Shown here: positions 8,740 through 17,868 of the stretch, in pieces
Layout: every line of letters starts with the position of its first letter
Numbering within the stretch: position 1 is the stretch's first letter
From: Rhizobium glycinendophyticum
Lineage (GTDB): Bacteria > Pseudomonadota > Alphaproteobacteria > Rhizobiales > Rhizobiaceae
Direction of reading: 5' to 3'
Assembly (NCBI RefSeq): GCF_006443685.1
Contig: NZ_VFYP01000004.1
Span: 124,001 to 188,000, forward strand
DNA: 64,000 nt
Made by a program: the position numbers and the translations under genes
Notes under the pieces: generated by a model
Databases searched by the model: none
What the model saw: the letters and a program-made list of their open reading frames with translations, nothing else
What the model was told of the DNA's origin: nothing

Positions 8740-9648
8740 TCAGGACCTCTTCAGCTTGGGGTCAAGCGCGTCGCGCAGACCGTCGCCCATCAGGTTGATG
8801 GCAAGAACGGTGATGAGGATTGCGAGACCCGGAAAGGTGACAACCCACCAGGCGCGCAAGATGAATTCGCGTGCTTCGGCGAGCATGGTGCCCCATTCGG
8901 GCGCCGGCGGCTGGGCACCCATTCCAAGGAAGCCAAGTGCCGCAGCATCCAGGATCGCATTGGAGAAGGAAAGCGTCGCCTGGACGATCAGCGGCGCCAT
9001 GCAGTTCGGCAGGATCGTCTTGAACATCAGGCGAAGGGGCCCTGCCCCCGCAAGCCGCGCTGCCGTGACGTAGTCCCGTGACTTCTCCGACATGACGGCA
9101 GCACGTGTCAGGCGCACGAAATGCGGCTGCAGCGTCAGCGCAATTGCGATCATGCCATTGGTCAGGCCTGGGCCGAGGATGGCCACGAGAACCAGCGCAA
9201 GCAAAAGCGAGGGGAAAGCCAGGATGATGTCCATCAGGCGCATGATGGCCGTATCGAGCCAACCCCCGTAGTAGCCGGCGATGACACCGATCGCGATGCC
9301 CGTCGTCAACGACAGCGTCGTCACAAAGACACCGATGAACAACGAATATTGCGAACCGTAAATCAGGCGCGAAAGGATGTCGCGGCCGACGGGATCGGTG
9401 CCGAGCGGGTAGCTCCAGTTGCCGCCTTCCAGCCAGGCCGGCGGCAGGAGCACCACGTCGCGATACTGCTCGAAGGGCGAATGAGGTGCGATGACGCCGG
9501 CAAACACGGCGATGAACACGAGGGCGACGAACACCACAAGGCCGATGACGGCGCCGCGGTTTTCGGAGAAATAGAACCAGAACTCGGCCAGCATCTGGCG
9601 GCGCATCTGAGCGCTCGAAACCGGCTGGCTGGATGTTGTCTCTGCCAT
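8740..9648 (-). CDS. dppC: Peptide ABC transporter permease (DppC-like)
   Basis: A 302-residue permease with an N-terminal cytoplasmic tail and OppC-type N-terminal segment, then six predicted membrane helices. Typical family landmarks are PLGTDPVGRDILSRLIYGSQ and the EAA loop around the AARLAGAGPLRLMFKTILPN region. It pairs with DppB to make the membrane channel. It lies 14 bases after dppB. Confidence 0.92.
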   Translation of the reverse strand: MAETTSSQPVSSAQMRRQMLAEFWFYFSENRGAVIGLVVFVALVFIAVFAGVIAPHSPFEQYRDVVLLPPAWLEGGNWSYPLGTDPVGRDILSRLIYGSQYSLFIGVFVTTLSLTTGIAIGVIAGYYGGWLDTAIMRLMDIILAFPSLLLALVLVAILGPGLTNGMIAIALTLQPHFVRLTRAAVMSEKSRDYVTAARLAGAGPLRLMFKTILPNCMAPLIVQATLSFSNAILDAAALGFLGMGAQPPAPEWGTMLAEAREFILRAWWVVTFPGLAILITVLAINLMGDGLRDALDPKLKRS

Positions 9649-9662
9649 GGGATTTTATCCTT

Positions 9663-10667
9663 CTAGTGGCGGATGCGCGGGTTGATCAGGCCGTAGAGCA
9701 GGTCGACGATCAGGTTCACGACCATGATGATGCCGGCGATCAGGAGCAGGCCTCCCTGGATGACCGGATAGTCACGGCGGAACACGCTGTCGACCATCCA
9801 CTTGCCGATGCCCGGCCAGGAGAAGATCGTCTCGGTCAGGATGGCACCGGCGAGCATGACGCCGATCTGCAGGCCGATCGTGGTGATGACCGGGATCATG
9901 GCGTTGCGCAGTGCATGCAGGCTGACCACGCGGAAAGGCGACAGGCCCTTGGCACGCGCCGTGCGGATATAGTCCTCCGAAAGCACCTCCAGCATGGCAG
10001 ATCGCGTCTGGCGCGCGATGACGGCAAGCGGAATGGTGGCGAGCACGATCGACGGCAGGATAAGATGGCTGACGGCAGAGGCAAACGCCCCCTTCTCACC
10101 AGACAGCAGGCTATCGATCAGCATGAAGCCGGTCACCTGCGGGAAGAAGAACATCAGCGAAATGCGTCCCGAAACCGGCGTCCATTGCAGGATGCCGGAA
10201 AAGAGGATGATCAAGAGCAGACCCCACCAGAAGATCGGCATCGAGTAGCCGACAAGGGCAATTCCCATCATCGTCTGGTCGAAGGCAGAGCCACGCTTGA
10301 TGGCAGCAATGATCCCGGCGGGAACGCCGATCGCCACGGCAATCAGGATGGCGCAGAAGGACAACTCCACAGTCGCGGGGAAGAGCGCGAAGAACTGGTC
10401 GATGATGGGGCTCTTCGAGACGATGGACGTCCCGAAGTCACCGGTCAGAACGCCGCCCAGATAATCGAAATACTGGACCACGATCGGCCGGTCGAGGCCA
10501 AGATGCGCGCTGATTTCCGCGTGACGCTCCGGCGACATGACCCGTTCGCCGGAGAGAAGCGCAACGGGGTCGCCCGGCAGCAACCGGATGAAGGCGAAGG
10601 CAATGATCGAGACGCCGACGAAGGTCGGGATCAGGACGGCAAGCCGGCGCAGGAGAAAGCCAAACAT
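9663..10667 (-). CDS. dppB: Peptide ABC transporter permease (DppB-like)
   Basis: A 334-residue permease whose N terminus (RLAVLIPTFVGVSIIAFAFI) and RLLPGDPV motif are diagnostic of the DppB/OppB family, with six membrane helices and an EAA loop containing RTARAKGLSPFRVV. It forms the channel with DppC. It is separated from dppA by 173 bases that hold a hairpin, so expression of the membrane genes may be lower than that of the binding protein. Confidence 0.92.
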   Translation of the reverse strand: MFGFLLRRLAVLIPTFVGVSIIAFAFIRLLPGDPVALLSGERVMSPERHAEISAHLGLDRPIVVQYFDYLGGVLTGDFGTSIVSKSPIIDQFFALFPATVELSFCAILIAVAIGVPAGIIAAIKRGSAFDQTMMGIALVGYSMPIFWWGLLLIILFSGILQWTPVSGRISLMFFFPQVTGFMLIDSLLSGEKGAFASAVSHLILPSIVLATIPLAVIARQTRSAMLEVLSEDYIRTARAKGLSPFRVVSLHALRNAMIPVITTIGLQIGVMLAGAILTETIFSWPGIGKWMVDSVFRRDYPVIQGGLLLIAGIIMVVNLIVDLLYGLINPRIRH

Positions 10668-10796
10668 GGATGGACCTGTTGTTTTTTTTGTGAAGGTCTA
10701 AGTCCCGGTGCCCAGGGCAATCCGGGGTCTGCTCGCAAGGCCACGACGGATCTCTAACCGATGCGCGGCCGCACTGGCGGCAGCTTCAACGACAAT

Positions 10797-10822
10797 CGCC
10801 GCGGACGCAACGGCCCGCGGCG
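10797..10822 (-). terminator. GC-rich hairpin after dppA (attenuator or mRNA 3' stabiliser)
   Basis: The arms CGCCGCGG and CCGCGGCG form a perfect 8-base stem with a 10-base loop, 18 bases past the dppA stop and before dppB. There is no clear T-run after it, so partial termination or protection of the dppA message from decay is more likely than full termination. Confidence 0.5.
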
Positions 10823-10840
10823 AAAGATTGTTCGATCCGA

Positions 10841-12439
10841 TTACTCGGCGATGTCGACGTTTTCGAAGGTGAAGTCACCGAGCGGGCTCTGGACGAAGCC
10901 GGAGACTTCCTTGCGCATCGGAACAACCGAGAGCGAGTGGTCGATGGTAGCCCAAGGCGCCTCGCGCTTGAAGACGGTCTGAGCTTCCTCGTAGAGCTTC
11001 GTGCGCTCGGCCTGGTCAGACGTGACCTTGGCCTTTTTCACCAGCGCGTTAAACTCTTCGTTGCACCACTGAGCGCGGTTGTTGCCGCCCACGGCTTCGC
11101 AGCCGAGCAGGGTGTCGAGGAAGTTATCCGGGTCGCCGTTGTCACCGGTCCAGCCGAGCATGACGGCGCCATCACGATCCTTGGCCTTCGAACGGTCGAG
11201 ATACTCGGCCCACTCGTAGGAAACGATCTCGACCTTCACACCGATCTTGGCGAAGTCGTCCTGCATGATTTCAGCCGCACGACGGGCGTTCAGCATGTAG
11301 GGACGCGAAACCGGCATCGCCCAGATCTTCATCGAGAGATCCTTGACGCCGGCTGCTTCGAGTTCCTTCTTGGCAGCGTCGAGGTCGTAGGCGTCGTCCT
11401 GCGTGGCTTCGTTGTAAGACCACATGGTCGGCGGGATCGGGTTCTTGGCCGGCGTTGCCATGCCCTGGAAGACGGCGTCAACGATGGCAGCCTTGTTGAT
11501 CGCCTTGTTCAGCGCCTTGCGCACTTCCGGCTTGTCGAACGGTGCCTGGGTCGTGTTGTAGGCGAGGTAGGCGACGTTGAGGCCTTCCTGTTCCATCACG
11601 GTAAGCGACGGGTCCGACTTCATGGCTTCAACGTCGGCAGCGTTCGGGAACGGCATCAGGTGGCATTCGCCAGCCTTCAGCTTCTGATAACGAACGGCAG
11701 CATCGGTGGTGATGGCGAAGACCAGATCGTCGATTTTCGGGGCACCGCCCCAGTAGTCGGCGTTCTTCTTGTAGCGGATGACGGCGTCCTGCTGGTAGCC
11801 GACGAAGATGAACGGACCCGTGCCGACCGGCATCTGGTTCAGCTGTTCCTTCTTGCCTTCAGCTTCGAGCTTGTCGGCATATTCCTTCGACAGGATCGAG
11901 GCGAAGGGCATGGCGAGGTTGGCGATGAACGGCGCTTCCGGACGGTTCAGGACGAACTTCACGGTCAGGTCATCGACCTTCTCGATCGACTTGATCAGTT
12001 CGGGGAAACCCATGCCGGCGGCATATTCCCAGGAGGTGCCAGCAACATACTGGTTCCACGGATGGTCAGCCTTAATCTGGCGTTCCAGCGAGAAGATGAC
12101 GTCGTCGGCATTGAGGTCACGCGACGGCGTGAAGAATTCCGTGGTGTGGAACTTGACGCCGGGACGCAGCTTGAAGGTGTATTCCGTACCGTCGGCATTG
12201 ACTTCGTAGCTCTCGGCGAGGCCGGCTTCAGCTTCCGTCGTGCCAGGCTTGAACTCCATCAGGCGGCTGTAGACCGGGTGAGCAGAAGCGTCGAAGGTCG
12301 TGCCGGCGGTGTACATGCCCGGATCGAATCCCTCAGGCGAACCTTCCGAGCAATAGACGAAGGTCTTGGCGCTGGCAGCGCCCGAGAGGAAAGTGGCCGC
12401 AAGCAGGGCTGCGGCAGCAAAGGCAAATTTGGTTTTCAT
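10841..12439 (-). CDS. dppA: Periplasmic peptide-binding protein (DppA-like, SBP family 5)
   Basis: A 532-residue family 5 extracellular solute-binding protein. The ATG at 12439 is preceded by GGGAGA and begins a clear Sec signal peptide (MKTKFAFAAAALLAATFLSG, cut after ASA). The mature start KTFVYCSEGSPEGFDPG and the later KFHTTEFFTPSRDLNADDV segment are typical for DppA-type proteins. It binds dipeptides or short peptides, possibly also haem or 5-aminolevulinate as some DppA proteins do. It heads the minus-strand dpp operon. Confidence 0.92.
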   Translation of the reverse strand: MKTKFAFAAAALLAATFLSGAASAKTFVYCSEGSPEGFDPGMYTAGTTFDASAHPVYSRLMEFKPGTTEAEAGLAESYEVNADGTEYTFKLRPGVKFHTTEFFTPSRDLNADDVIFSLERQIKADHPWNQYVAGTSWEYAAGMGFPELIKSIEKVDDLTVKFVLNRPEAPFIANLAMPFASILSKEYADKLEAEGKKEQLNQMPVGTGPFIFVGYQQDAVIRYKKNADYWGGAPKIDDLVFAITTDAAVRYQKLKAGECHLMPFPNAADVEAMKSDPSLTVMEQEGLNVAYLAYNTTQAPFDKPEVRKALNKAINKAAIVDAVFQGMATPAKNPIPPTMWSYNEATQDDAYDLDAAKKELEAAGVKDLSMKIWAMPVSRPYMLNARRAAEIMQDDFAKIGVKVEIVSYEWAEYLDRSKAKDRDGAVMLGWTGDNGDPDNFLDTLLGCEAVGGNNRAQWCNEEFNALVKKAKVTSDQAERTKLYEEAQTVFKREAPWATIDHSLSVVPMRKEVSGFVQSPLGDFTFENVDIAE

Positions 12440-12524
12440 CAGCAGTCTCCCAAAGGCGAAGACGGAGACCCGCCTCGCCGGTTCTTTTGGTTCCGCGGCA
12501 CGTGGATCGCGCCCGTGTTTTTTC

Positions 12525-12545
12525 GCTCTGGTCAAGGACCAGAGC
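12525..12545 (-). promoter_or_regulatory. Hairpin in the dppA leader
   Basis: GCTCTGGTC and GACCAGAGC form a perfect 9-base stem with a 3-base loop, 86 bases upstream of the dppA start. On the minus strand it is followed by GAAAAAAC, not by a T-run, so it is not an intrinsic terminator for the dppA direction. It may stabilise the leader or mask it from a small RNA. Confidence 0.4.
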
Positions 12546-12952
12546 CGGCGATTGATCGCAAGGCTGGGAAAGTCGCAAAATGACAACCGCCATCCCCGTC
12601 CATCAGATCACTAATGAAGTGTCTTATCGGCTTGAGAAATGTTGTAAAGAGAAATTCTGCCGCATTTGCACTGCAATCTGGTCCAGATTTCGGCAAAATG
12701 TCTGCGATACGCACGATCATTCGGCGCTCACGCCCCTTAATTTCAAAAAGCCGTCAAATCGCATGCGCCCCATAGCTGCGCCATTTAGGCCGCTTTTCCC
12801 ATGCGAGCGTCGCAATGAGAAAGGCCGACCGGCAATCACGGTCCCGGCAGATCGTGATAACTTCTCCGCCCCCCTGGTTGTCTGCCAGTTTACCGTATCC
12901 TGTTCCAGCTCTGGCCATCACCAAGGTAGTTCGCTCTGGCGCATCGTGGCCG

Positions 12953-12977
12953 GGAACCGGTTGGTCGACCGTCGGTT
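12953..12977 (+). promoter_or_regulatory. Possible EcfG (general stress) promoter
   Basis: GGAAC at 12953-12957, 16 bases, then GGTT at 12974-12977 resembles the alphaproteobacterial EcfG consensus GGAAC-N16/17-CGTT with one mismatch. It is 87 bases ahead of the small membrane-protein gene. Confidence 0.3.
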
Positions 12978-13063
12978 GGGATGATGCGCCATTGATGCGC
13001 TTTTCATCATATCACGCAGTTCAGACTGCGGCGGCGCTAGCGCTTACAACCGAAGGAGACCGC

Positions 13064-13252
13064 ATGACCAGAAAGAAAGAACTGTCCGCCATTATCGGCG
13101 CGCTGATAGTGGTCGTGGTTGGCGTCGGCGCCTTCTATTTTGTCTCAACCCGTTTCGAGACAGCACCGAACCCCTCAGTATCGAACAAGGAAGGCCGGAA
13201 TGAACAACCCGCCGGACCCGCAAATCCGGCGGCATTGCCGGGCAATCAGTAA
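13064..13252 (+). CDS. Small single-span membrane protein, function unknown
   Basis: A 62-residue protein with a charged start MTRKKELS, one hydrophobic helix (residues 9-28, rich in Ile/Val/Gly) and a hydrophilic Pro/Asn-rich tail. I chose the ATG at 13064 since AAGGAG at 13053-13058 sits 5 bases ahead of it; the frame stays open upstream but gains only low-complexity arginine/proline sequence. The shape suggests an anchored periplasmic tail. I recognise no family. Confidence 0.6.
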   Translation: MTRKKELSAIIGALIVVVVGVGAFYFVSTRFETAPNPSVSNKEGRNEQPAGPANPAALPGNQ

Positions 13253-13323
13253 ACGAGAGCTGCAGAACTTCATATTGTCACGTCGCGCAGGCGTTTCGGA
13301 TGATATCGACGGCTCAAGTCCAT

Positions 13324-14079
13324 CTATGCAACGACCAAACTGCTGCCGGCCGACTTGATTTGTTCGCCGATCTCCAGAGGCGGCTCTCTGTCGGTTACGA
13401 CTTCATCCACCGCTTCGAACCCACAGACGCGCACCAAGCCCTGGCGCCCGAACTTCGAGTGGTCGGTCACCACCAGCCTCCGCCGCCCGCGAGTCAAAAC
13501 CGTACGGGCAAATTCCGCCTCTTCAAGATCATAATCCATCATGCCCTCCGCATCGACGGCGCCGGTGGAAATGATTGCATGGGTCACGGAAAAGCGGCTG
13601 ATGAAATCAATGGCGGTCGTGCCGAAGGCAGCCCCGTTGTCGCTGCGCAATTCACCGCCTGCCATATAGACCCTGTTGTCGTTCAGGGTCGCCAGAGTGC
13701 GGGCGATGTCGGACGAGTTGGTCACGACGGTCAGCCGGCGATGACCGGTCAGTTCCCGTGCCAGAAAGCTTGTCGTGGTGCCTGTATCCATCATAATCGA
13801 GTCGCCGTCGCGTATCGTCGCGGCAACGATCGCCGCAATACGCCGCTTCGCCTCGCTGTTTTCCCGCATCCGGCGCTCGAATGGCGCCTCCGCGACCGTT
13901 GAGGCAAGGCTGATCGCGCCATGGGTCTTCACAAGGTTGCCACTGCCGGCCAGCAGCTTGATGTCGCGCCTGATGGTCTCGAGCGACACGTTAAGCTTGC
14001 GCGCAAGAACTGAAAGGGCAACTGTTCCTTCGTGCTCCAGCACCCGCAGGATCTCTCGCTGTCTCTTTGAAGTGGGCAT
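13324..14079 (-). CDS. DeoR/GlpR-family transcriptional regulator
   Basis: A 251-residue repressor with an N-terminal DeoR helix-turn-helix (RQREILRVLEHEGTVALSVL with NVSLETIRRDI as recognition helix, about residues 5-40) and a C-terminal DeoRC sugar-phosphate sensor domain containing MMDTGTTTSFLAREL. Start is the ATG at 14079 with GAGGGAAG upstream; longer starts add no conserved sequence. It is divergent from the kinase-like and DMGDH-like genes and probably controls them in response to a phosphorylated metabolite. Confidence 0.88.
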   Translation of the reverse strand: MPTSKRQREILRVLEHEGTVALSVLARKLNVSLETIRRDIKLLAGSGNLVKTHGAISLASTVAEAPFERRMRENSEAKRRIAAIVAATIRDGDSIMMDTGTTTSFLARELTGHRRLTVVTNSSDIARTLATLNDNRVYMAGGELRSDNGAAFGTTAIDFISRFSVTHAIISTGAVDAEGMMDYDLEEAEFARTVLTRGRRRLVVTDHSKFGRQGLVRVCGFEAVDEVVTDREPPLEIGEQIKSAGSSLVVA

Positions 14080-14521
14080 TATCTTCCCTCTGTCCGGCAA
14101 TCGCCCCGGTTCGTCATGCCCCAGTTTCTCCTCGAATACCACACAATCGGTCATGAAATCACAAAAAACCACAAAGCGAGATTGACAAATCCGCTAGCTT
14201 GGCCCGAGACTGAAGACCTACACACGCTCGTCATCAGATACGAAAAGTACGGGGAACGACGACCGGGTGCCTTGCCTGTTCTGTGGATTTTCAACGGGCT
14301 CTACTGGGAGAACTCGAATGCTTCAGCTCGACTGCAGGCCAGGGACAGTTGCCTCCGCATGTCTGATCACCGCCTGCCTCTTTGCTGCGCCTCATTCGGC
14401 GCAGCTGACCTCAGATACAACCAAGCTGGCGCCTCATGACTAAACCGCCCAGCCCCCTTCAACGCCATCATCGCGACCGGTTCAAATCAGCGGGTGCGGC
14501 GCGCGTAGCGGAGCCGATGGC
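14080..14521. other. Long intergenic region between the DeoR gene and the kinase-like gene
   Basis: This 442-base region carries the divergent promoters. Near the DeoR side it is AT-rich with repeated CACAAA-type words (14158-14176) that could be operator half-sites. The only candidate gene is the 41-codon frame at 14318. Nothing else is apparent. Confidence 0.5.
14318..14443 (+). CDS. Candidate 41-residue secreted leader, possibly remnant of a lost binding-protein gene
   Basis: An ATG at 14318 has a good GGGAG seven bases upstream, and the frame gives a hydrophobic stretch (VASACLITACLFAAPHSAQ) that looks like a signal peptide, then stops after 41 residues. It sits where related rhizobial operons often place a polyamine-type solute-binding protein. 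It may be a truncated gene, a leader peptide or chance. Confidence 0.2.
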   Translation: MLQLDCRPGTVASACLITACLFAAPHSAQLTSDTTKLAPHD

Positions 14522-15430
14522 GTGACCCACTTTCCCACGACCCCCAAATGCGAAGATCGCATCGCAGCCCTCCCCTGCTGGAATGGTCCCATCGAGATCT
14601 CGGTACTGAAGGGGGGGCTCAGCAACGAAAGCTTCCTGGTCGCCGATGCATCCGGCCGCCATGTCGTGCGGTTCGGCACCGACTATCCCTTCCATCAGGT
14701 GGACCGGTCTCGCGAACTGATGACGGCGCGTGCCGCGCACGAGGCGGGCTTTGCACCGAAAGTGGAATATGCCGAGCCGGGGATCATGGTGTCGAGCTTC
14801 CTCAACGCGAGGACGTTCGCCGCTTCAGATGTTGTGGCGGAGCGCGAACGGATCGCACGACTGCTCAGGCGCTTCCACAAGGAGATGCCGCGTCACGTCA
14901 CGGGCGCTGGCTTCATGTTCTGGCCCTTCCACGTGGTGCGTGATTATGCCCGCACGCTTGAGGCCGGGGGCAGCCGGATGATTCCCGAACTTGCGCGCTA
15001 CATGGAGATTGCCGAGCAGCTGGAAGCGGCACAGACCTCGCTTCCGATCGTCTTTGCTCATAACGACCTGCTTCCCTCCAACATTCTCGATGATGGCGAG
15101 AAGCTCTGGCTGATCGATTTCGAATATGCAGGGTTTTCGACGGCGATGTTCGATCTTGCCGGTGCAACATCCAATGCCGGCCTGACACCCGAGCAGTCGG
15201 AGGAGTTTCTCGTAGCCTATTTCGGCGACTCGCCCTCGCCCGATATCCGCCGCTCCCTCGCCGCCATGCAGTGCGCCTCTCTCCTGCGCGAAGCCATGTG
15301 GAGCATGACGTCTGAACTCTACCTCAATGCACCGGGCGCCGACTATGTCGGCTACACCGCCGAAAATCTCTTGCGCCTGCAAGAGGCGCTCGACCACTAC
15401 AACTCAGTCTACGGGAAACATGAGTCATGA
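14522..15430 (+). CDS. Choline/aminoglycoside kinase-like phosphotransferase
   Basis: A 302-residue protein kinase-like fold enzyme. Key motifs are GGLSNESFLV near residue 31 (nucleotide loop), the Brenner motif HNDLLPSNIL near residue 180 with catalytic aspartate, and the metal-binding IDFEYAG. This matches the choline/ethanolamine kinase branch more than antibiotic kinases. It would phosphorylate a small alcohol, maybe choline-like or an amino-alcohol. Start is a GTG at 14522 with little Shine-Dalgarno sequence, so the start is not certain. The stop overlaps the next gene (ATGA), suggesting joint action with the flavoenzyme. Confidence 0.82.
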   Translation: MTHFPTTPKCEDRIAALPCWNGPIEISVLKGGLSNESFLVADASGRHVVRFGTDYPFHQVDRSRELMTARAAHEAGFAPKVEYAEPGIMVSSFLNARTFAASDVVAERERIARLLRRFHKEMPRHVTGAGFMFWPFHVVRDYARTLEAGGSRMIPELARYMEIAEQLEAAQTSLPIVFAHNDLLPSNILDDGEKLWLIDFEYAGFSTAMFDLAGATSNAGLTPEQSEEFLVAYFGDSPSPDIRRSLAAMQCASLLREAMWSMTSELYLNAPGADYVGYTAENLLRLQEALDHYNSVYGKHES

Positions 15431-17868
15431 CCCTGCCTTCACACGCCCAGATCGTCGTTATCGGCGGTGGCATTATCGGTTGCTCCACCGCTTATCACCT
15501 GGCGAAAGACCACAAGGCAGACGTCCTGCTCCTTGAGCAGGGCACTCTCACATCGGGCTCCACCTGGCACGCGGCGGGGCTTGTTGGTCAGCTCCGCTCT
15601 TCGGCCTCGATCACGCGCGTGTTGAAATATTCGGTTGAGCTCTACAAGGGGCTGGAAGCAGAAACCGGACTGGCAACCGGCTGGAAAATGACCGGCTGCC
15701 TGCGACTTGCCACCAACCCGGATCGCTGGACCGAGTTCAAGCGCCTCGCCACCACGGCGGGCAGTTTCGGCATGGAGATGCATCTGGTCTCCCCTGAAGA
15801 GGTGAAGCGGATGTGGCCTCTGATGAATGTCGACGATCTTGTCGGCGCAAGCTGGCTGCCAACGGACGGGCAGGCGAGTCCCTCCGACATTACCCAATCG
15901 CTCGCCAAGGGCGCGCGTATGCACGGCGCGAAGATCGTCGAAAATGTACGGGTCACGGGCTTCGAGATGAAGGACGGTCGAATCACGTCGGTGAAGACGG
16001 ACCAAGGCGATGTCGTCTGCGAGAAGGTGGTCAACTGCGCCGGACAGTGGGCGCGCCAGGTTGGTGATATGGCCGGCATCAATGTGCCGCTGCAGCCGGT
16101 CAAACACCAGTACATCATCACCGAAAGGATCGACGGGCTTTCAACCGATGCTCCGACCATCCGGGATCCCGACCGGCGTACCTATTACAAGGAAGAGGTG
16201 GGCGGACTCGTCATGGGCGGATACGAGCCCAATCCGCAGCCCTGGCTCACCGGGGACCTGCCCAACGATTGGGGCTTCCGCCTGTTCGACGACGACTTCG
16301 ACCATTTCGAACAGCATATGATCCAGGCCATTGAACGCGTTCCGGCTCTTGAGAAAGTTGGCGTCAAGCAGATGATTAACGGCCCTGAGAGCTTCACGCC
16401 GGATGGCAATTTCATTCTTGGTGTGGCGCCGGAATGCAGGAACATGTTCGTAGGCGCCGGCTTCAATGCCTTCGGCATCGCCTCGGGTGGTGGCGCGGGC
16501 TGGGTGCTGGCGCAATGGGTGGTTGAAGGCGAGGCTCCACTTGACCTCTGGGTTGTTGATATCCGTCGTTTCGCTGACATGCACCGTGACCGCCAGTGGG
16601 TCTGCGATCGAACGCTCGAGGCCTATGGCAAACATTATACCATTGCCTTTCCGCACGAAGAATATGAAAGCGGCCGCCCTCGCCTCATCTCACCGCTTTA
16701 CGACCGCCTCAAAACCTCCGGCGCCGTCTTCGGCTCCAAACTGGGCTGGGAGCGCCCCAACTGGTTTGCGAGGCCAGGCATCGAGCCGAAGGACATTTAT
16801 TCCATGGGACGGCAGAACTGGTTCAAACCGGTTGGTGACGAACATCGGCATGTGCGCGAGGCGGTCGGCGTCTTCGACCAGTCGTCCTTCGCGAAATTTG
16901 AATTGAGGGGTCCGGATGCCCTGAAGGCACTGGACTGGATCTGCGCCAACGAAGTCTCGAAACCCGTCGGTGTCCTCACCTATACACAGCTCCTCAACAC
17001 ACGGGGCGGGATCGAAGCCGATGTAACTGTTGCCCGCATAGCGGATGACCGGTTTTACATCGTCACCGGTACCGGCTTTCGCACCCATGATTTCGGCTGG
17101 ATAAGAGACCACATCCCCGAGGGCCTCGACTGCACCCTCTCCGATATTACCGAAGAATGGGGAACGCTTTCGCTGATGGGCCCCAAGGCGCGCGCAGTCC
17201 TTGAAGCTATCACCCCCGCCGATGTCTCGAACGCCGGATTCCCTTTTGGCCACGTGCGCGAGATCACCATCGGCAGTGTCACTGTGCGGGCGTTGCGCGT
17301 TACTTATGTGGGCGAACTGGGCTGGGAGTTGCACGTCCCTATTTCCGCTCTTGCCGAGGTCTATGACGTGCTGATGGCGGCAGGCTACGCCCATGACATT
17401 CGCCCGATCGGCTACCGCGCACTGGAATCGCTCCGGCTTGAAAAAGGCTACCGTGCCTGGAGCTCCGATATCACCCCCAATGATACGCCGATCGAAGCAG
17501 GTCTCGGGTGGGCGGTCAAACTCAGGAAGGACACAGATTTCCTTGGGCGGCGGGCGCTCGAAAATGCGGTCGGCCAACCCCTGAAAAAGCGCCTGATGGG
17601 ATTCACTGTCGATGATCCCTCGATCGTCTTGGCCGGCCGAGAGACCATCCTTCGAGACGGCGAGCCAGTCGGCTACCTAACCAGCGGCGGTTATGGATAC
17701 ACGCTCGGGAAAAACATCGGCTACGGTTATGTCCGCAACGCGGAAGGCGTCGGCGACGACTATCTGAAGAACGGGACATATGAGCTTGTGGTAGCGGCGG
17801 AAAAGACGCCAGCCAGCCTTCATTTCGGACCGATGCTCGACCCGTCCATGGCGCGGATCAAGGCATGA
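15427..17868 (+). CDS. Dimethylglycine/sarcosine dehydrogenase-like FAD protein with GcvT C-terminal domains
   Basis: An 813-residue fusion, the normal length of dimethylglycine dehydrogenase-type enzymes. Residues 6-35 carry a FAD-binding DAO domain (VVIGGGIIGCSTAYHLA), with SGSTWHAAGLVGQLRSS just after it, then FAO_M central and GCV_T/GCV_T_C domains from about residue 430 (YTQLLNTRGGIEADVTV, GELGWELHVP). Such enzymes oxidatively demethylate N-methylated glycine or related amines and pass the one-carbon unit to tetrahydrofolate. It overlaps the kinase-like gene by four bases. Confidence 0.88.
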   Translation: MTLPSHAQIVVIGGGIIGCSTAYHLAKDHKADVLLLEQGTLTSGSTWHAAGLVGQLRSSASITRVLKYSVELYKGLEAETGLATGWKMTGCLRLATNPDRWTEFKRLATTAGSFGMEMHLVSPEEVKRMWPLMNVDDLVGASWLPTDGQASPSDITQSLAKGARMHGAKIVENVRVTGFEMKDGRITSVKTDQGDVVCEKVVNCAGQWARQVGDMAGINVPLQPVKHQYIITERIDGLSTDAPTIRDPDRRTYYKEEVGGLVMGGYEPNPQPWLTGDLPNDWGFRLFDDDFDHFEQHMIQAIERVPALEKVGVKQMINGPESFTPDGNFILGVAPECRNMFVGAGFNAFGIASGGGAGWVLAQWVVEGEAPLDLWVVDIRRFADMHRDRQWVCDRTLEAYGKHYTIAFPHEEYESGRPRLISPLYDRLKTSGAVFGSKLGWERPNWFARPGIEPKDIYSMGRQNWFKPVGDEHRHVREAVGVFDQSSFAKFELRGPDALKALDWICANEVSKPVGVLTYTQLLNTRGGIEADVTVARIADDRFYIVTGTGFRTHDFGWIRDHIPEGLDCTLSDITEEWGTLSLMGPKARAVLEAITPADVSNAGFPFGHVREITIGSVTVRALRVTYVGELGWELHVPISALAEVYDVLMAAGYAHDIRPIGYRALESLRLEKGYRAWSSDITPNDTPIEAGLGWAVKLRKDTDFLGRRALENAVGQPLKKRLMGFTVDDPSIVLAGRETILRDGEPVGYLTSGGYGYTLGKNIGYGYVRNAEGVGDDYLKNGTYELVVAAEKTPASLHFGPMLDPSMARIKA

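Larger units (their letters stand above)
12440..13063. other. Gene-free stretch between dppA and a small membrane-protein gene
   Basis: This 624-base stretch has no reading frame with credible protein features; open frames here are arginine/proline-rich shadows. It holds the dppA leader with a hairpin at 12525-12545 and a possible EcfG-type promoter at 12953-12977. Otherwise I see nothing in it. Confidence 0.6.

Noticed and set aside
9633..10757. 374-codon plus-strand frame opposite dppB
   Set aside because: Asp/His/Arg-rich shadow of the permease gene, with no family match.
10937..12583. 548-codon plus-strand frame opposite dppA
   Set aside because: It is the antisense shadow of a clear dppA gene; composition is low in normal protein features and it has no recognisable domain.
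12580..12984. 134-codon frame upstream of the small membrane protein
   Set aside because: Cysteine/arginine-rich with no Shine-Dalgarno sequence or domain, in a promoter region.
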